Shown here one piece after another: positions 8,371 through 17,457 of a DNA stretch of 64,000 bases. The notes beneath the pieces were generated by a model, which was not told the DNA's origin, did no database searches, and saw nothing but the letters and a program-made list of their open reading frames with translations. Source of the stretch: CAZYHS01 sp964647545 (GTDB taxonomy: Bacteria > UBA10199 > GCA-002796325 > 1-14-0-20-49-13); contig CAZYHS010000004.1 in the NCBI GenBank assembly GCA_964647545.1, positions 31,671-95,670 of the forward strand, given 5' to 3'. Both the position numbers and the translations under genes were made by a program. Numbering within the stretch: the stretch's first letter is position 1; every line of letters begins with the position of its first letter.

Positions 8371-9711
8371 ATGAAACATGTTTTTTGCACGAAAATTATC
8401 AAGTTTTGCTTATTTTTAGCCATTTTTAGCGCTTCGAGCACAGTTTTTGCCTTAAATTTGGAGCTTTTTAGACCGGTCGGCGACAATCTGGGTACAATTC
8501 GCCTTCAGGGGACAAAAACGCTCGACCAAACTCAATTTTCGCTCGGCGCGTTCGAGTCATATTTAAGCGAACCCCTTGCAATTAAAGGCTACCCAACCCC
8601 TCCAACCAAACGCAACGTGGTCGATCGAATGATCACAACCGACATCACAGGAGATATCGGCATTAACGACTGGATCAGTGCAGGATTTGTCGTTCCTCTC
8701 ATCAGCGCAAAGACAGTAAATCCGTCAACCATCGCGACAACACCATCTTACGCAAGTCACTTTGCCGCCGGCGACATTGAAATTCACGCAAAATTTAATC
8801 CGATAAAACTTGAAGACTATCCGCTGGGCGCATCGCTCGTTCCGTTCATCATCCTCCCAAGCGGCAGCGAAAAATATTACACCGGTGACAAAGATGTCAG
8901 CGGAGGCGTCAAACTCGTCGGCGACTGGGAATATTCGCGCTTCTATTTGAACGCAACCGTCGGATTCAACGCCCGCTCGAGCGAAAAATTGACCTATCCC
9001 GGCACGACCGGCTCGCTTAGAGTGTCGAACGAATTCCTCTTCGGTGTCGGCGGTCGCGTCGATCTCATCGAAAACAAACTTCAACTTATAGCCGACGTCA
9101 CCGGCTCGACACCTTTCGGGCAGTTCGCCGAATACGAACGCTCGTCCCCTGTCGATGCAATGGCGGGCGTGCGCTACTTTTTATTTAACCGCATGCTCGG
9201 ACTTCACATCGGCGGCGGAAGCGGCTTGAACCACGGCTACGGCGCCGCGCAATACAGAGTTTACGGCGGCATCACGCTTCAATATCCCGAAACAAAATAC
9301 CGCGCGCGCACGCAAATGCCGAAAATTATCACCGAAGAAAAAGAGCGCGTGATAGTTTTCAAAGGGGTCTATTTCGAAACCGCGAGCGCAAAGATCAAAC
9401 CCGAATCGTTCGCCGTTCTCGACGAGAACGTAAAAATGATGAAGCAAAATCCCGACCTCGAAGCTAGGATCGAAGGCCACACCGATTCACGCGGTTCGGA
9501 CGTTCTCAATATGAAGCTCTCGCAAGAGCGCGCAAATGCGGTTATGAAATATTTCGTCGATCACGGTGTTAGCGCCGACAGACTGGCGGCGATCGGCCGC
9601 GGCGAAACCAAGCCTGTCGTTCCCAACACATCGGCCGACAACATGGCGAAAAACCGCCGCATCGAAATGCACATTAAAGTTAAAAACACGATCCAAAAGG
9701 TTGTGAATTAA
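8371..9711 (+). CDS. Outer-membrane barrel protein with C-terminal OmpA domain
   Basis: Start placed at the ATG at 8371, seven bases after GGGGG, rather than at the GTG at 8365. A signal peptide (MKHVFCTKIIKF...STVFA) is followed by about 280 residues of barrel-like strands, then an OmpA-type peptidoglycan-binding domain from about residue 325. This has KGVYFETASAKIKPES, IEGHTDSRGSDVLNMKLSQERA and NRRIEMHI, including the Asp and Arg that bind diaminopimelate in this family. It would tether the outer membrane to peptidoglycan. The TSP3 gene follows 37 bp later on the same strand; in many bacteria TSP3 repeats link the two halves of OmpA proteins, but here they are on a separate polypeptide. 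Confidence 0.88.
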   Translation: MKHVFCTKIIKFCLFLAIFSASSTVFALNLELFRPVGDNLGTIRLQGTKTLDQTQFSLGAFESYLSEPLAIKGYPTPPTKRNVVDRMITTDITGDIGINDWISAGFVVPLISAKTVNPSTIATTPSYASHFAAGDIEIHAKFNPIKLEDYPLGASLVPFIILPSGSEKYYTGDKDVSGGVKLVGDWEYSRFYLNATVGFNARSSEKLTYPGTTGSLRVSNEFLFGVGGRVDLIENKLQLIADVTGSTPFGQFAEYERSSPVDAMAGVRYFLFNRMLGLHIGGGSGLNHGYGAAQYRVYGGITLQYPETKYRARTQMPKIITEEKERVIVFKGVYFETASAKIKPESFAVLDENVKMMKQNPDLEARIEGHTDSRGSDVLNMKLSQERANAVMKYFVDHGVSADRLAAIGRGETKPVVPNTSADNMAKNRRIEMHIKVKNTIQKVVN

Positions 9712-9748
9712 CGGTCACAACCCGAACGGGAATGACATGGGAAGAGAT

Positions 9749-11077
9749 ATGAAAAAACAATTTTTGATCGCGATCTTATTCGCATTGACACTTAGCACAG
9801 CGGCTTGCGGCAAAGGAGGCATGTTCGACGCCGAACTTCCGATGGCCCCCGATTTCAACACCAACGATCCCGACATCGACACCACTATTCCCGTCGATAT
9901 CGACGGAGACGGCATACCAAACGACGATGACAACTGCGTGGCGGTGGCAAACCCCGACCAGTCCGATCAAGACAACGACGGTATCGGCGATCTGTGCGAA
10001 GACGATATCGACGGCGACGGGATTAAGAACGCCGACGACAACTGCCCGTTCGCGGCAAACACCGACCAAGCCGACAACGAAGCGGACGGTATCGGCGACG
10101 TGTGCGATAACGACGACGACAATGACAACGTTAACGACAACACCGACAACTGCCGTTTTATCGCAAACGCAAATCAGATAGACACCGACCGTGACGGCAT
10201 CGGCGACGCGTGCGACACGGACAAAGACGACGACGGAATTTTAAACGATAGCGACAACTGTCCGACTCATAAAAATCCCGATCAAGCGGATCTGGACGGC
10301 GATGGTTTTGGCGACGCGTGCGACAGCGACGACGACGGCGACGGAATTTTAGATGATGACGACAAGTGCCCGTACGACCCGATTGCATCGCAAGACGACA
10401 ACGATAACGACGGGCTCGGCGACGCGTGCGACCCCGATAACGACAACGACGGAGTTCTAAACGCCGCCGATAATTGCGAGTTCGCGGCAAATCCGGACCA
10501 AGCCGACAATGAAGCGGACGGCATCGGCGACGTGTGCGATAACGACGACGATAACGACGGCATAAGCGACCTGACCGACAATTGCCCGCTGGACCACAAC
10601 CCCGATCAGGGCGTGAGCCACTTTGGCGGGCCGTTCCCGGCCGACGCGATCGGCGCAAATTACATGCTAAGCCACAACGGCGCACGGCCGATCGGCGACG
10701 AGTGCAACGACGATTATAATTTCGACGGCGTCCCCAATTCGGGAGGCGCATTAATGGTCGGCGATCCGCAAAGACGCACCGACAATTGCGCCGACTATTT
10801 CTCGGCCGAATATTGCAACTGGGCCGATCCCAACGACTGGGATAGCGACGGCGTGACAAACGACATCGACTCTTGCGTTGCAATTTCAAACGGCGGCGCA
10901 AAGCAGGCCGATATTGACGGCGACGGCTACGGACTTGGCTGCGACGCCGACATCGACGGCGATTTCATCATAAACTTTACCGACAATAATAATTATCTCG
11001 ATGCCGACATCGACGGCGACGGGATATTGAACGGCGCCGAAGCGACGCTCTATTGCGTCTTCGACGCCGGCTGTTAA
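9749..11077 (+). CDS. Secreted TSP3 calcium-repeat lipoprotein
   Basis: Start placed at the second ATG (9749), which has GGAAGAG upstream and begins MKKQFLIAI; the first ATG is at 9737. The signal sequence ends LSTAAC, a probable but non-canonical lipobox because -3 is Thr. Almost the whole mature protein consists of about ten thrombospondin type-3 repeats of the DxDxDGxxDxxDNC type, with two Cys per repeat, which in this family bind Ca2+ and form disulphides. The acidic, repetitive composition creates a long Arg-rich shadow frame on the other strand. It ends VFDAGC. It probably lies on the cell surface and is likely co-transcribed with the OmpA-domain barrel. Confidence 0.85.
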   Translation: MKKQFLIAILFALTLSTAACGKGGMFDAELPMAPDFNTNDPDIDTTIPVDIDGDGIPNDDDNCVAVANPDQSDQDNDGIGDLCEDDIDGDGIKNADDNCPFAANTDQADNEADGIGDVCDNDDDNDNVNDNTDNCRFIANANQIDTDRDGIGDACDTDKDDDGILNDSDNCPTHKNPDQADLDGDGFGDACDSDDDGDGILDDDDKCPYDPIASQDDNDNDGLGDACDPDNDNDGVLNAADNCEFAANPDQADNEADGIGDVCDNDDDNDGISDLTDNCPLDHNPDQGVSHFGGPFPADAIGANYMLSHNGARPIGDECNDDYNFDGVPNSGGALMVGDPQRRTDNCADYFSAEYCNWADPNDWDSDGVTNDIDSCVAISNGGAKQADIDGDGYGLGCDADIDGDFIINFTDNNNYLDADIDGDGILNGAEATLYCVFDAGC

Positions 11078-11223
11078 GGCCGGAAAGTGCGACAAAGATA
11101 CATGAAGCCGGTTCTGTAATTGGCAAAACTTTTTCACCGGCTGACTAGCCGATTAAGAACTTGAAACGAAACAGGACAACATTTATAGTCGCGATAATTT
11201 CGACGTAAAAATTCGGGGGAAAT

Positions 11224-12279
11224 ATGAACCTTAAACAATCTTTAAAAATTATTAGCAGCCTCAACCTTAAAAAATCCTTAAGGCCCGGAGATTTCCTCAA
11301 TCTTAAACAATCTTCAACAATTTTAAACTATTTTAAACCAGTAGTTCTTCTTGTTGCGCTCTTTGCAGCCGCATGCGGAAGCAACGCCGGCGTAAGCAAC
11401 CCCACCGGCCCCGATTTCGATGTCGCCGAATTAAAGACCATCAGGGTCGATCAACTGAAAGTTTCCGGCGGTCTTGAAGACGACGAAGACGGCGTTCCTG
11501 AAATCGCGGTCTATCTTCGCTGCGCCGACACAGACAAAGACGTTTTGTGCGCAGGGGCAGATCAAGGCCTTGACCTCATTACAAAAGATTCGATGCTCTA
11601 CGGCAGGCTCGACGCGAACTTTGTCGATATCGAAGAGACATCAATTTTCAAATGTTTCGACGTAAAACTAGTCGTGGTCGAAAAGGATTCTAACAACTGC
11701 CCATCTCCCATCAACGCCGACGACGACGTTCTATTTGAATCGCCGGTTCTAACTCTCAACGAAGATGGCAGCGGAACTCTTCTAAAAAACAAGATATCAA
11801 ATGAAGACGGCTCGGTCGCAGCCTATTTGATAGGGCCGGCCGATGACTTGACGACCTCGAACGAACTCGGACAAACTCCGGTCAACGAAAGCAGGCTGGT
11901 TCTTGACCAGCTCTATTTCAGAAACCCTGAAATTTTCGGCAAGGTCGCAAATTTCAAACTGAGCGCAAAAATCGACGAGGTCACCTGCTCGGTCTCTTTT
12001 GCGTCGGGCGACACGGGAATTTTGCAGGCAGATGTGATCTACGGAAATTTAGGTCTCGACCTTTCGCTCGACAACGAGAACACTTGCTTAATTTCCGATG
12101 AGCAAATGGACTTGCCGGTAACAATCGTATTAAACATCGGCGTTGACGGCCTCACCACAAAACTGCAAAGCGCCGAAGATCTTCTTCTCAAAGACCTCAT
12201 CGATGACGGAGAAAAGGTCAAGCTAGGCGAAGGTGAAGCAGCTTTCATCGCTTTTGCACCGATTAAAATAGAAGACTAG
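11224..12279 (+). CDS. Lipoprotein with three 12-residue repeats before the signal core
   Basis: A 351-residue product from an ATG preceded by GGGGGA. The lipobox is LFAAACGS at about residues 46-52, so the N-region is unusually long, near 40 residues. That N-region consists of three 12-residue repeats (NLKQSLKIISSL, NLKKSLRPGDFL, NLKQSSTILNYF). The mature part is acidic and beta-rich with scattered Cys pairs; no domain is recognised. It ends in TAG. It follows the TSP3 gene by 146 bp and precedes the porins. Confidence 0.75.
   Translation: MNLKQSLKIISSLNLKKSLRPGDFLNLKQSSTILNYFKPVVLLVALFAAACGSNAGVSNPTGPDFDVAELKTIRVDQLKVSGGLEDDEDGVPEIAVYLRCADTDKDVLCAGADQGLDLITKDSMLYGRLDANFVDIEETSIFKCFDVKLVVVEKDSNNCPSPINADDDVLFESPVLTLNEDGSGTLLKNKISNEDGSVAAYLIGPADDLTTSNELGQTPVNESRLVLDQLYFRNPEIFGKVANFKLSAKIDEVTCSVSFASGDTGILQADVIYGNLGLDLSLDNENTCLISDEQMDLPVTIVLNIGVDGLTTKLQSAEDLLLKDLIDDGEKVKLGEGEAAFIAFAPIKIED
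11227..11334 (+). repeat. Three tandem 36-bp imperfect repeats
   Basis: Units start at 11227, 11263 and 11299, each 12 codons and in frame, beginning AA(C/T)CTTAAA(C/A)AATC. They encode Lys/Leu-rich segments at the very N-terminus of the lipoprotein. The units differ most in their second halves. Confidence 0.8.
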
Positions 12280-12371
12280 TTTTCTATAAGCACCCTAACC
12301 GTTTGAATTAATTGGAGTTATTCATCTTTTGCAATAATTCCTAATTATGAGCTTCAACATATTGAAATTTC

Positions 12372-12401
12372 TTGACAATTTTAGCATTACGCGATTATAC
12401 G
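12372..12401 (+). promoter_or_regulatory. Sigma-70-like promoter for the first porin
   Basis: A perfect TTGACA (12372-12377) is followed after 18 bp by TATACG (12396-12401). The porin ATG lies about 76 bp further on. An imperfect inverted repeat at about 12311-12345 lies upstream and might be regulatory. Confidence 0.5.
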
Positions 12402-12477
12402 CCTATTGTCCGCGGTTTTGCGAAAATAAAATCAACCATCGGTCGTTTTTCTAAATGACCGGAAAGGATATTTTAAT

Positions 12478-13701
12478 ATGAAGAAGATGCTGCTCTGCTT
12501 GGCGATCGCAGCCGCCTTCCTTACGGGAAGCGTGGCCGCAAGAGCCGACGAAGTACCTCCCGCCGGAGACAAACCCATCGCGGGCTACAACGGAGGGTTT
12601 TTCATCCAAAACCCCGAAGGTTCCTACAACTTCAAGATCAACGGACGCTTCCAGCCAAGAATTTATTTCGAAAAGTCTGCGAATATGGAGAGCCAAGCCA
12701 GCTTCATGATCAGACGTGCTCGCATCGATTTCAATGCAACAATGGCCAATGATTTTAGTTTCGGCTTTTCGTTAAGCCACAGCACAAGCAGCAGCAAGTT
12801 CAAAACGGTAAACATTCTGGGCGCAATTGCTTCATATTCGGGCATTCCTGAATTTGTCATCTCGGCAGGCATGGTAGGCCTTCCGCTGTCGATCGGCGGA
12901 GACATGTCTTCGCTGGGACTTATGACACTTGAAGGCCCGCTTGTCATGTCGCAGGTTGACGGTGGCAATCTCACACCTATCCGCCGCGAATTCGGAAACC
13001 CCGACGGTCTTGGACTTAACTTCAGCGGCGACATCGGCAAATTTTATTACGCGGTTTCGGTCATCAACGGCGCGACAAAGGTTGAAAACGCCGGAACTCC
13101 AGATGTGACAGGCTCGGGAGTCGAATCGAACTACGACTTGGATTTCAACAAGAGAATTTCAGCGGGCGCGAGATTCGCGTTCCACATTTTCGATCCCGTC
13201 GGCGGTTACGAAATGGACATCCCTTATTCCGAAAAGCCGAAACTGACCGTCAGCGTCGGCGGCAACTATCAGGGTAAACGTACCGACCCGACCACGGCAG
13301 CTGAAATCAAAAGGCTCCTAACCGGCAGCGGCGGCGCTGCTTTCAGATGGAGAGGCTTTGCCCTGAACGCAGAAGGTTTCGTACGCAGAACTTCGTTTGA
13401 CAGCCTTGGAACGGCCCCCTTCTCCGAACTTGAACTCGATGACCTTGGCTATTACATCGACGCGAGCTATTTTTTCATTCCCAACAAACTTGAAGTCAAC
13501 GCAATTGCCGGTCAGATTTTCCGCGAAGGCCCGCACAACGATTCGTACGAATTCGGCGGCGGCGTCAACTGGTACATCAACGGCACCCCGAAATTGAAAA
13601 TGCAGCTGCAATACACGCTCACCGGAAGATTCGACGACGTGACGGCGCTTGAAACCACAAAGACCAGCCTCATCGGTCTGCAGATGACGGCGGCTTTCTA
13701 A
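12478..13701 (+). CDS. OprO/OprP-type porin
   Basis: A 407-residue outer-membrane porin resembling the phosphate-selective porin O/P family. It has a signal peptide (about 1-23, ending ARA), the FxIxGRFQPRIYF and RRARIDFNATM strand motifs near the N-terminus, GLNFSGDIGKFYYAVSVINGA, GNYQGKRTDP and GQIFREGPHNDSYEFGGGVNWYI, and a C-terminal Phe (MTAAF) for barrel insertion. The ion it passes cannot be read from the sequence. The next gene is a paralogue with nearly the same motifs in the same order, so the pair arose by tandem duplication. A promoter lies upstream and an intrinsic terminator downstream. Confidence 0.87.
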   Translation: MKKMLLCLAIAAAFLTGSVAARADEVPPAGDKPIAGYNGGFFIQNPEGSYNFKINGRFQPRIYFEKSANMESQASFMIRRARIDFNATMANDFSFGFSLSHSTSSSKFKTVNILGAIASYSGIPEFVISAGMVGLPLSIGGDMSSLGLMTLEGPLVMSQVDGGNLTPIRREFGNPDGLGLNFSGDIGKFYYAVSVINGATKVENAGTPDVTGSGVESNYDLDFNKRISAGARFAFHIFDPVGGYEMDIPYSEKPKLTVSVGGNYQGKRTDPTTAAEIKRLLTGSGGAAFRWRGFALNAEGFVRRTSFDSLGTAPFSELELDDLGYYIDASYFFIPNKLEVNAIAGQIFREGPHNDSYEFGGGVNWYINGTPKLKMQLQYTLTGRFDDVTALETTKTSLIGLQMTAAF

Positions 13702-13728
13702 GCGACTTAAAATATTACGAACAAAAAG

Positions 13729-13758
13729 GCGTTCGCCAAACCGGCGGACGCTTTTTTT
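13729..13758 (+). terminator. Intrinsic terminator after the first porin
   Basis: GCGTTCGCC-aaacc-GGCGGACGC forms a 9-bp stem with one wobble pair and is followed by seven T. It lies 28 bp after the porin stop. Confidence 0.85.
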
Positions 13759-13867
13759 ATTTTGCGAAATTCATGGATGCCAACGTTTTCTCGATTACAA
13801 AAAAACTTAGCAACCTTTCAGATAGGGAGGCGATAAATCTTTCAGGGGCGCAAGAAAGGGTTGCCTT

Positions 13868-15118
13868 ATGCAAAAACTTATCACGTGGGTCATGGTCGCT
13901 CTCATGGCCATCTGCTTCGCAATTTCTGCGAGCGCAGAAGAGCTGAACACTCCACAGGACGACAGACTGCCGGCCGGCTATGAAGGTGGCTTTTACATCC
14001 AAACAAAAGACGGAAAAAACAAACTGACGTTCGGCGGCAGATTGCAGCCCGAACTCTATTTTTCCAAAGTGAAGGAGACTCCGTCTGAATGGACATTTGC
14101 CGTAAGACGCGCACGTCTAGATTTTGGAGCAGTGGTAGCCGAAAAAGGGCACGTGGACGTCTCGATGATGTACAGCACGTCGAGCTCAAAGTACAAATCA
14201 ATCAACCTCTACAACGCCATCGCAGGCTGGGATTTTGCGCCATACCTCTCTGTCTTTGCAGGCACTGTCGGTATTCCGCTAACAATGTCAACAAGCTCAC
14301 TCGGTTTCAATTTAATAGAAGCCCCGATTGTTTTGAGTCAGGACGATCTGTCCACCCCACTAACCACGCTTCGTTCATCATTTAGCAGCCCCGACGGACT
14401 TGGTATTGAATTCACAGGCAAAGCCGGACGATTTTTTTATGACGCAACAATTGTCAACGGCGCAACAGCACCAGTACAGCAAAGGATCGTAAAAGACACC
14501 TCCGGCAACGATTACGTCGCAGTTCCTGCGTCCGGCGGAGTTGAATCGAACTACGATCTCAACTTCAACAAGCACGTGTCAGGTGGTTTCAGAGTGGCCT
14601 ACGACGTTCTTGCCGCTTCCAACACTGGCGCAATGTTCGACGCCTCTGACTCTCCCGACCCAAAACTCACATTGAGCCTCGGCGGAAACTATCAGGGAAA
14701 GAGAACCGACCCTGTCAACATGGCACAAATCGACTACATTTTGAGCGCAAGCTTCGGTGCGTCATTTAAGTGGCGTGGGCTTGCACTAAGCGCCGAAGCC
14801 TTCGGTCGCCGCATTAAAATCGCCGATCCCGGCACAGCAATGTTTCTCGAGCCGAAGATGGACGACGCTGGATATTACCTTGAAGCAAACTATTTTGTGA
14901 TTCCTAAAAAACTGTCGGTCGGCCTTGAGGCGAGCCAGATTTTCCGCGAAGGCCCGCACAACGATTCGTACGATTTTGGCGGTGGCATTAACTATCACAT
15001 TTCAAACACCTTCAAGATTCAGCTGGCTTACACGCTGACATCGGTTTACGAAAGCATCACATCGGTCGCACCTGTAAAAACACATTTCATCGGAACACTC
15101 TTTACAGCGGCGTTCTAA
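13868..15118 (+). CDS. OprO/OprP-type porin, tandem paralogue
   Basis: A 416-residue porin with signal peptide (about 1-23, ending SASA). It shares with the preceding gene AGYEGGFYIQ, GGRLQPELYF, RRARLDFGA, STSSSKYK, SPDGLGIEF, GVESNYDLNFNKH, GNYQGKRTDP, SQIFREGPHNDSYDFGGGINYHI and the final TAAF. Differences gather in the loops, for instance an insertion near residues 200-215, which suggests a change of substrate. It has its own AAAGGG ribosome site and terminator, so the two porins can be expressed separately. Confidence 0.87.
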   Translation: MQKLITWVMVALMAICFAISASAEELNTPQDDRLPAGYEGGFYIQTKDGKNKLTFGGRLQPELYFSKVKETPSEWTFAVRRARLDFGAVVAEKGHVDVSMMYSTSSSKYKSINLYNAIAGWDFAPYLSVFAGTVGIPLTMSTSSLGFNLIEAPIVLSQDDLSTPLTTLRSSFSSPDGLGIEFTGKAGRFFYDATIVNGATAPVQQRIVKDTSGNDYVAVPASGGVESNYDLNFNKHVSGGFRVAYDVLAASNTGAMFDASDSPDPKLTLSLGGNYQGKRTDPVNMAQIDYILSASFGASFKWRGLALSAEAFGRRIKIADPGTAMFLEPKMDDAGYYLEANYFVIPKKLSVGLEASQIFREGPHNDSYDFGGGINYHISNTFKIQLAYTLTSVYESITSVAPVKTHFIGTLFTAAF

Positions 15119-15140
15119 CCCGACTTTTTAGAACCTTCAA

Positions 15141-15174
15141 AAACGCCTGCCTCCCGCACGGAGCAGGCGTTTTT
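15141..15174 (+). terminator. Intrinsic terminator after the second porin
   Basis: ACGCCTG-c-CTCC-cgcac-GGAG-CAGGCGT: a two-part stem with a one-base bulge, flanked by A and T runs. An almost identical hairpin recurs at 17357-17393. Confidence 0.85.
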
Positions 15175-15238
15175 GCCTATTGTCCTGCGAATCAATTCTT
15201 GTGACAATGAAATTTCAAGCAGGAAAAAAGGAGACGTT

Positions 15239-17338
15239 ATGAAACCTATATTACTAGTTCTACTGGCGACACTTGCCCTTACAGCTTCAACAAGAACCGT
15301 GTCTGCGGGAGAAGGAGGCAAAAGCACAATTAAAGATTCGTGTGGATGTTTTCTTTTTTCCGCGTCTGACTTTGCCAACGCAAATGAGATTGAAATCTCC
15401 TTGGATAATGATGCTATGCTTACAAAGAAAAGTAAGTTCAATAAGATTGGTTGTCTCTCCAACACAAATTCAGGGCCATGTTTCGACTATTTCAAAAAGA
15501 ACAATCTCTTTTTCGATAAATTCGCCGGCAAGGCCGACTTGATCGACAAAGTCACTTTTGCTCAGGGCAACAACCTCGAACGCCTTGAGTTTTACGTCAA
15601 TAGCGACGCCGCAAATGACAAAGAGCTGGCGATTTCCGGCTATCTTCACAGCAAAAATGACAAGAACCCAAAATACTTAATTCTCACGAGGAAAAAAGAC
15701 GACACCACAACCGCCGCACTGATGCACGTCCAGCTACACAGCAAAGTTAAATCTCTTGAGATAAGCGGATTTGATTTTCAAAATTTAAAGGGTGAAGCGA
15801 TCGCAATTTTCGCAAAAGATCTGGAAAACCTGATAATCAAAGACAACTCGTTTAGAGATGTCGGCACCGAAGGAAATAATAACCCTGCAATAAAAATTTA
15901 TACCCGCACCGAAAACGGCAAGGTCGTCAAAAATAAAATTCTCAACGTCCAGTTTATAAATAACAATTTTGTGATCGATAACGGTAATGACCGAATGAAG
16001 TCGCCCGACATCCAGATAGAAAACCTGATTACCGAAAACATTACTTTCGAAGGCAATAAATTTTACAGAGAAAACTGGGGTGGGGTTTACAATGTAAAAT
16101 TCATCGATAGCGATGTTTCAAAGATTCAGGCCGCGATAAAGATAGCCATTGAAAATAATCAGAAGAACGCCTTCAATAATCCAAAAAGCCCCTGCAAATA
16201 TAATCTGTTCGATACAACCGACACCGACAAAGACGGCGTAGGAGATTTGTGCGACAACGACGACGACAATGACGGCTTTCTAGATGGCGGCACAATTATT
16301 TTGGAGGAGGTAAAAGATGATAATGGAAAAACGGTATGCTCTAGCATGCTCTTCGAAAAAATAAATGAAGAAGAACCATGCACTACAAACCCAAAATGCA
16401 AATCCTGCAAAGACAACTGCCCGTTAATACCCAACCTTGACCAAGCAGATACGAACAATAACGGCATAGGAAATGTGTGTGAGGACAACGATGGCGACGC
16501 AATAGTCAACGCCCTAGATAATTGCATTAACACCCCCAACCCCGGCCAAAATGACACCGACGGTGACGGCAAGGGAGATGCCTGCGATTCAGAAAAAAAC
16601 ACTCCAGATGATATCGACGGTGACGGGATTTTAAACGAGGTCGATAATTGCAAATATTTTTATAACCCTGACCAAAAAGATACCGACAAAGATGATTGGG
16701 GCGACATCTGCGATCCGGACATCGATAACGACACAAAAAAGAACGCGGTGGATAATTGCCCCGACGTTTATAACCCCAAACAGGAAAATAAAGATAATGA
16801 CGGCGTGGGAGATGCCTGCGATAAAATATCTGCCAAAGCAGACACACAACTAGTACCAGCACCGACATTTTTGGGCAGGTTCGTTGGCAAAATCCAAAAA
16901 TGGACCAACACCGGTCCAAAAATAACAAGACATGCGGAGCCGGACGACCAAGGCGGTGATAACAACGGCTCAAACAACGGAACCGACCCCGACGGGTCTA
17001 ACCCGCCGGACGGTCCAACTCCGAGCATTGAAGATAAAGATAACGACGGAGTTGCAGACGACTCCGACAATTGCATCGCCATTCCCAACGCCGACCAAAA
17101 AGATACCGACTCAAACGGAGTTGGAGATGCGTGCGATGTCGATGTTATTTTTGTCGATCCTCCGGACGGTGGCGGCGCAAATACCGGAGGGCCTTCAACC
17201 ACGGGCCCTAACGGCGGCGGAAACACCGGCACAAACACCGGTAACGGAGCAGACGGCGATGGAAATCTACCGCCAAACAGCCCCGCTCCCGCCGGCAGCG
17301 CATCTCTACACGGCGCCGGCTGTTCGCTGATTCGCTGA
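15239..17338 (+). CDS. Secreted beta-helix and TSP3-repeat protein
   Basis: Start placed at the ATG at 15239 (AAAAAGGAG upstream); a TTG-started frame 66 bp longer lies in the terminator. A signal peptide (MKPILLVLLATLALTAS...VSA) is followed by an N-terminal region with Cys pairs, then a right-handed beta-helix-like stretch at about residues 150-300 with regular NxF/IxI turns (FDFQN, DNSFRD, INNNFVID, FEGNKFY). From about 320 come six to eight TSP3-type repeats (TDKDGVGDLCDNDDDNDG and relatives), interrupted by a non-repeat insert, then another TSP3 pair, a Gly/Asn/Thr/Pro-rich linker, and a short C-terminal tail SLHGAGCSLIR. The tail might be a sorting or lipid-attachment signal; that is inference. 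Probably surface exposed. Confidence 0.82.
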   Translation: MKPILLVLLATLALTASTRTVSAGEGGKSTIKDSCGCFLFSASDFANANEIEISLDNDAMLTKKSKFNKIGCLSNTNSGPCFDYFKKNNLFFDKFAGKADLIDKVTFAQGNNLERLEFYVNSDAANDKELAISGYLHSKNDKNPKYLILTRKKDDTTTAALMHVQLHSKVKSLEISGFDFQNLKGEAIAIFAKDLENLIIKDNSFRDVGTEGNNNPAIKIYTRTENGKVVKNKILNVQFINNNFVIDNGNDRMKSPDIQIENLITENITFEGNKFYRENWGGVYNVKFIDSDVSKIQAAIKIAIENNQKNAFNNPKSPCKYNLFDTTDTDKDGVGDLCDNDDDNDGFLDGGTIILEEVKDDNGKTVCSSMLFEKINEEEPCTTNPKCKSCKDNCPLIPNLDQADTNNNGIGNVCEDNDGDAIVNALDNCINTPNPGQNDTDGDGKGDACDSEKNTPDDIDGDGILNEVDNCKYFYNPDQKDTDKDDWGDICDPDIDNDTKKNAVDNCPDVYNPKQENKDNDGVGDACDKISAKADTQLVPAPTFLGRFVGKIQKWTNTGPKITRHAEPDDQGGDNNGSNNGTDPDGSNPPDGPTPSIEDKDNDGVADDSDNCIAIPNADQKDTDSNGVGDACDVDVIFVDPPDGGGANTGGPSTTGPNGGGNTGTNTGNGADGDGNLPPNSPAPAGSASLHGAGCSLIR

Positions 17339-17356
17339 CCGATATTTTTACTCATC

Positions 17357-17393
17357 AAAAACGCCTGTCTCCCGCACGGAGCGGGCGTTTTTT
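17357..17393 (+). terminator. Intrinsic terminator after the beta-helix/TSP3 gene
   Basis: ACGCCTG-t-CTCC-cgcac-GGAG-CGGGCGT followed by six T. It has the same architecture and the same 13-base core (CTCCCGCACGGAG) as the terminator at 15141. Confidence 0.87.
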
Positions 17394-17457
17394 GTTGGCG
17401 CGCTGGAGAGTTTTCTCCACTTGCAATGGCATATTAAAGGCTGTTATAGACGCCGCC

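Noticed and set aside
10158..10901. Long Arg-rich open frame on the minus strand
   Set aside because: It is the antisense shadow of the Asp-rich TSP3 repeats; composition is implausible and no ribosome site is seen.
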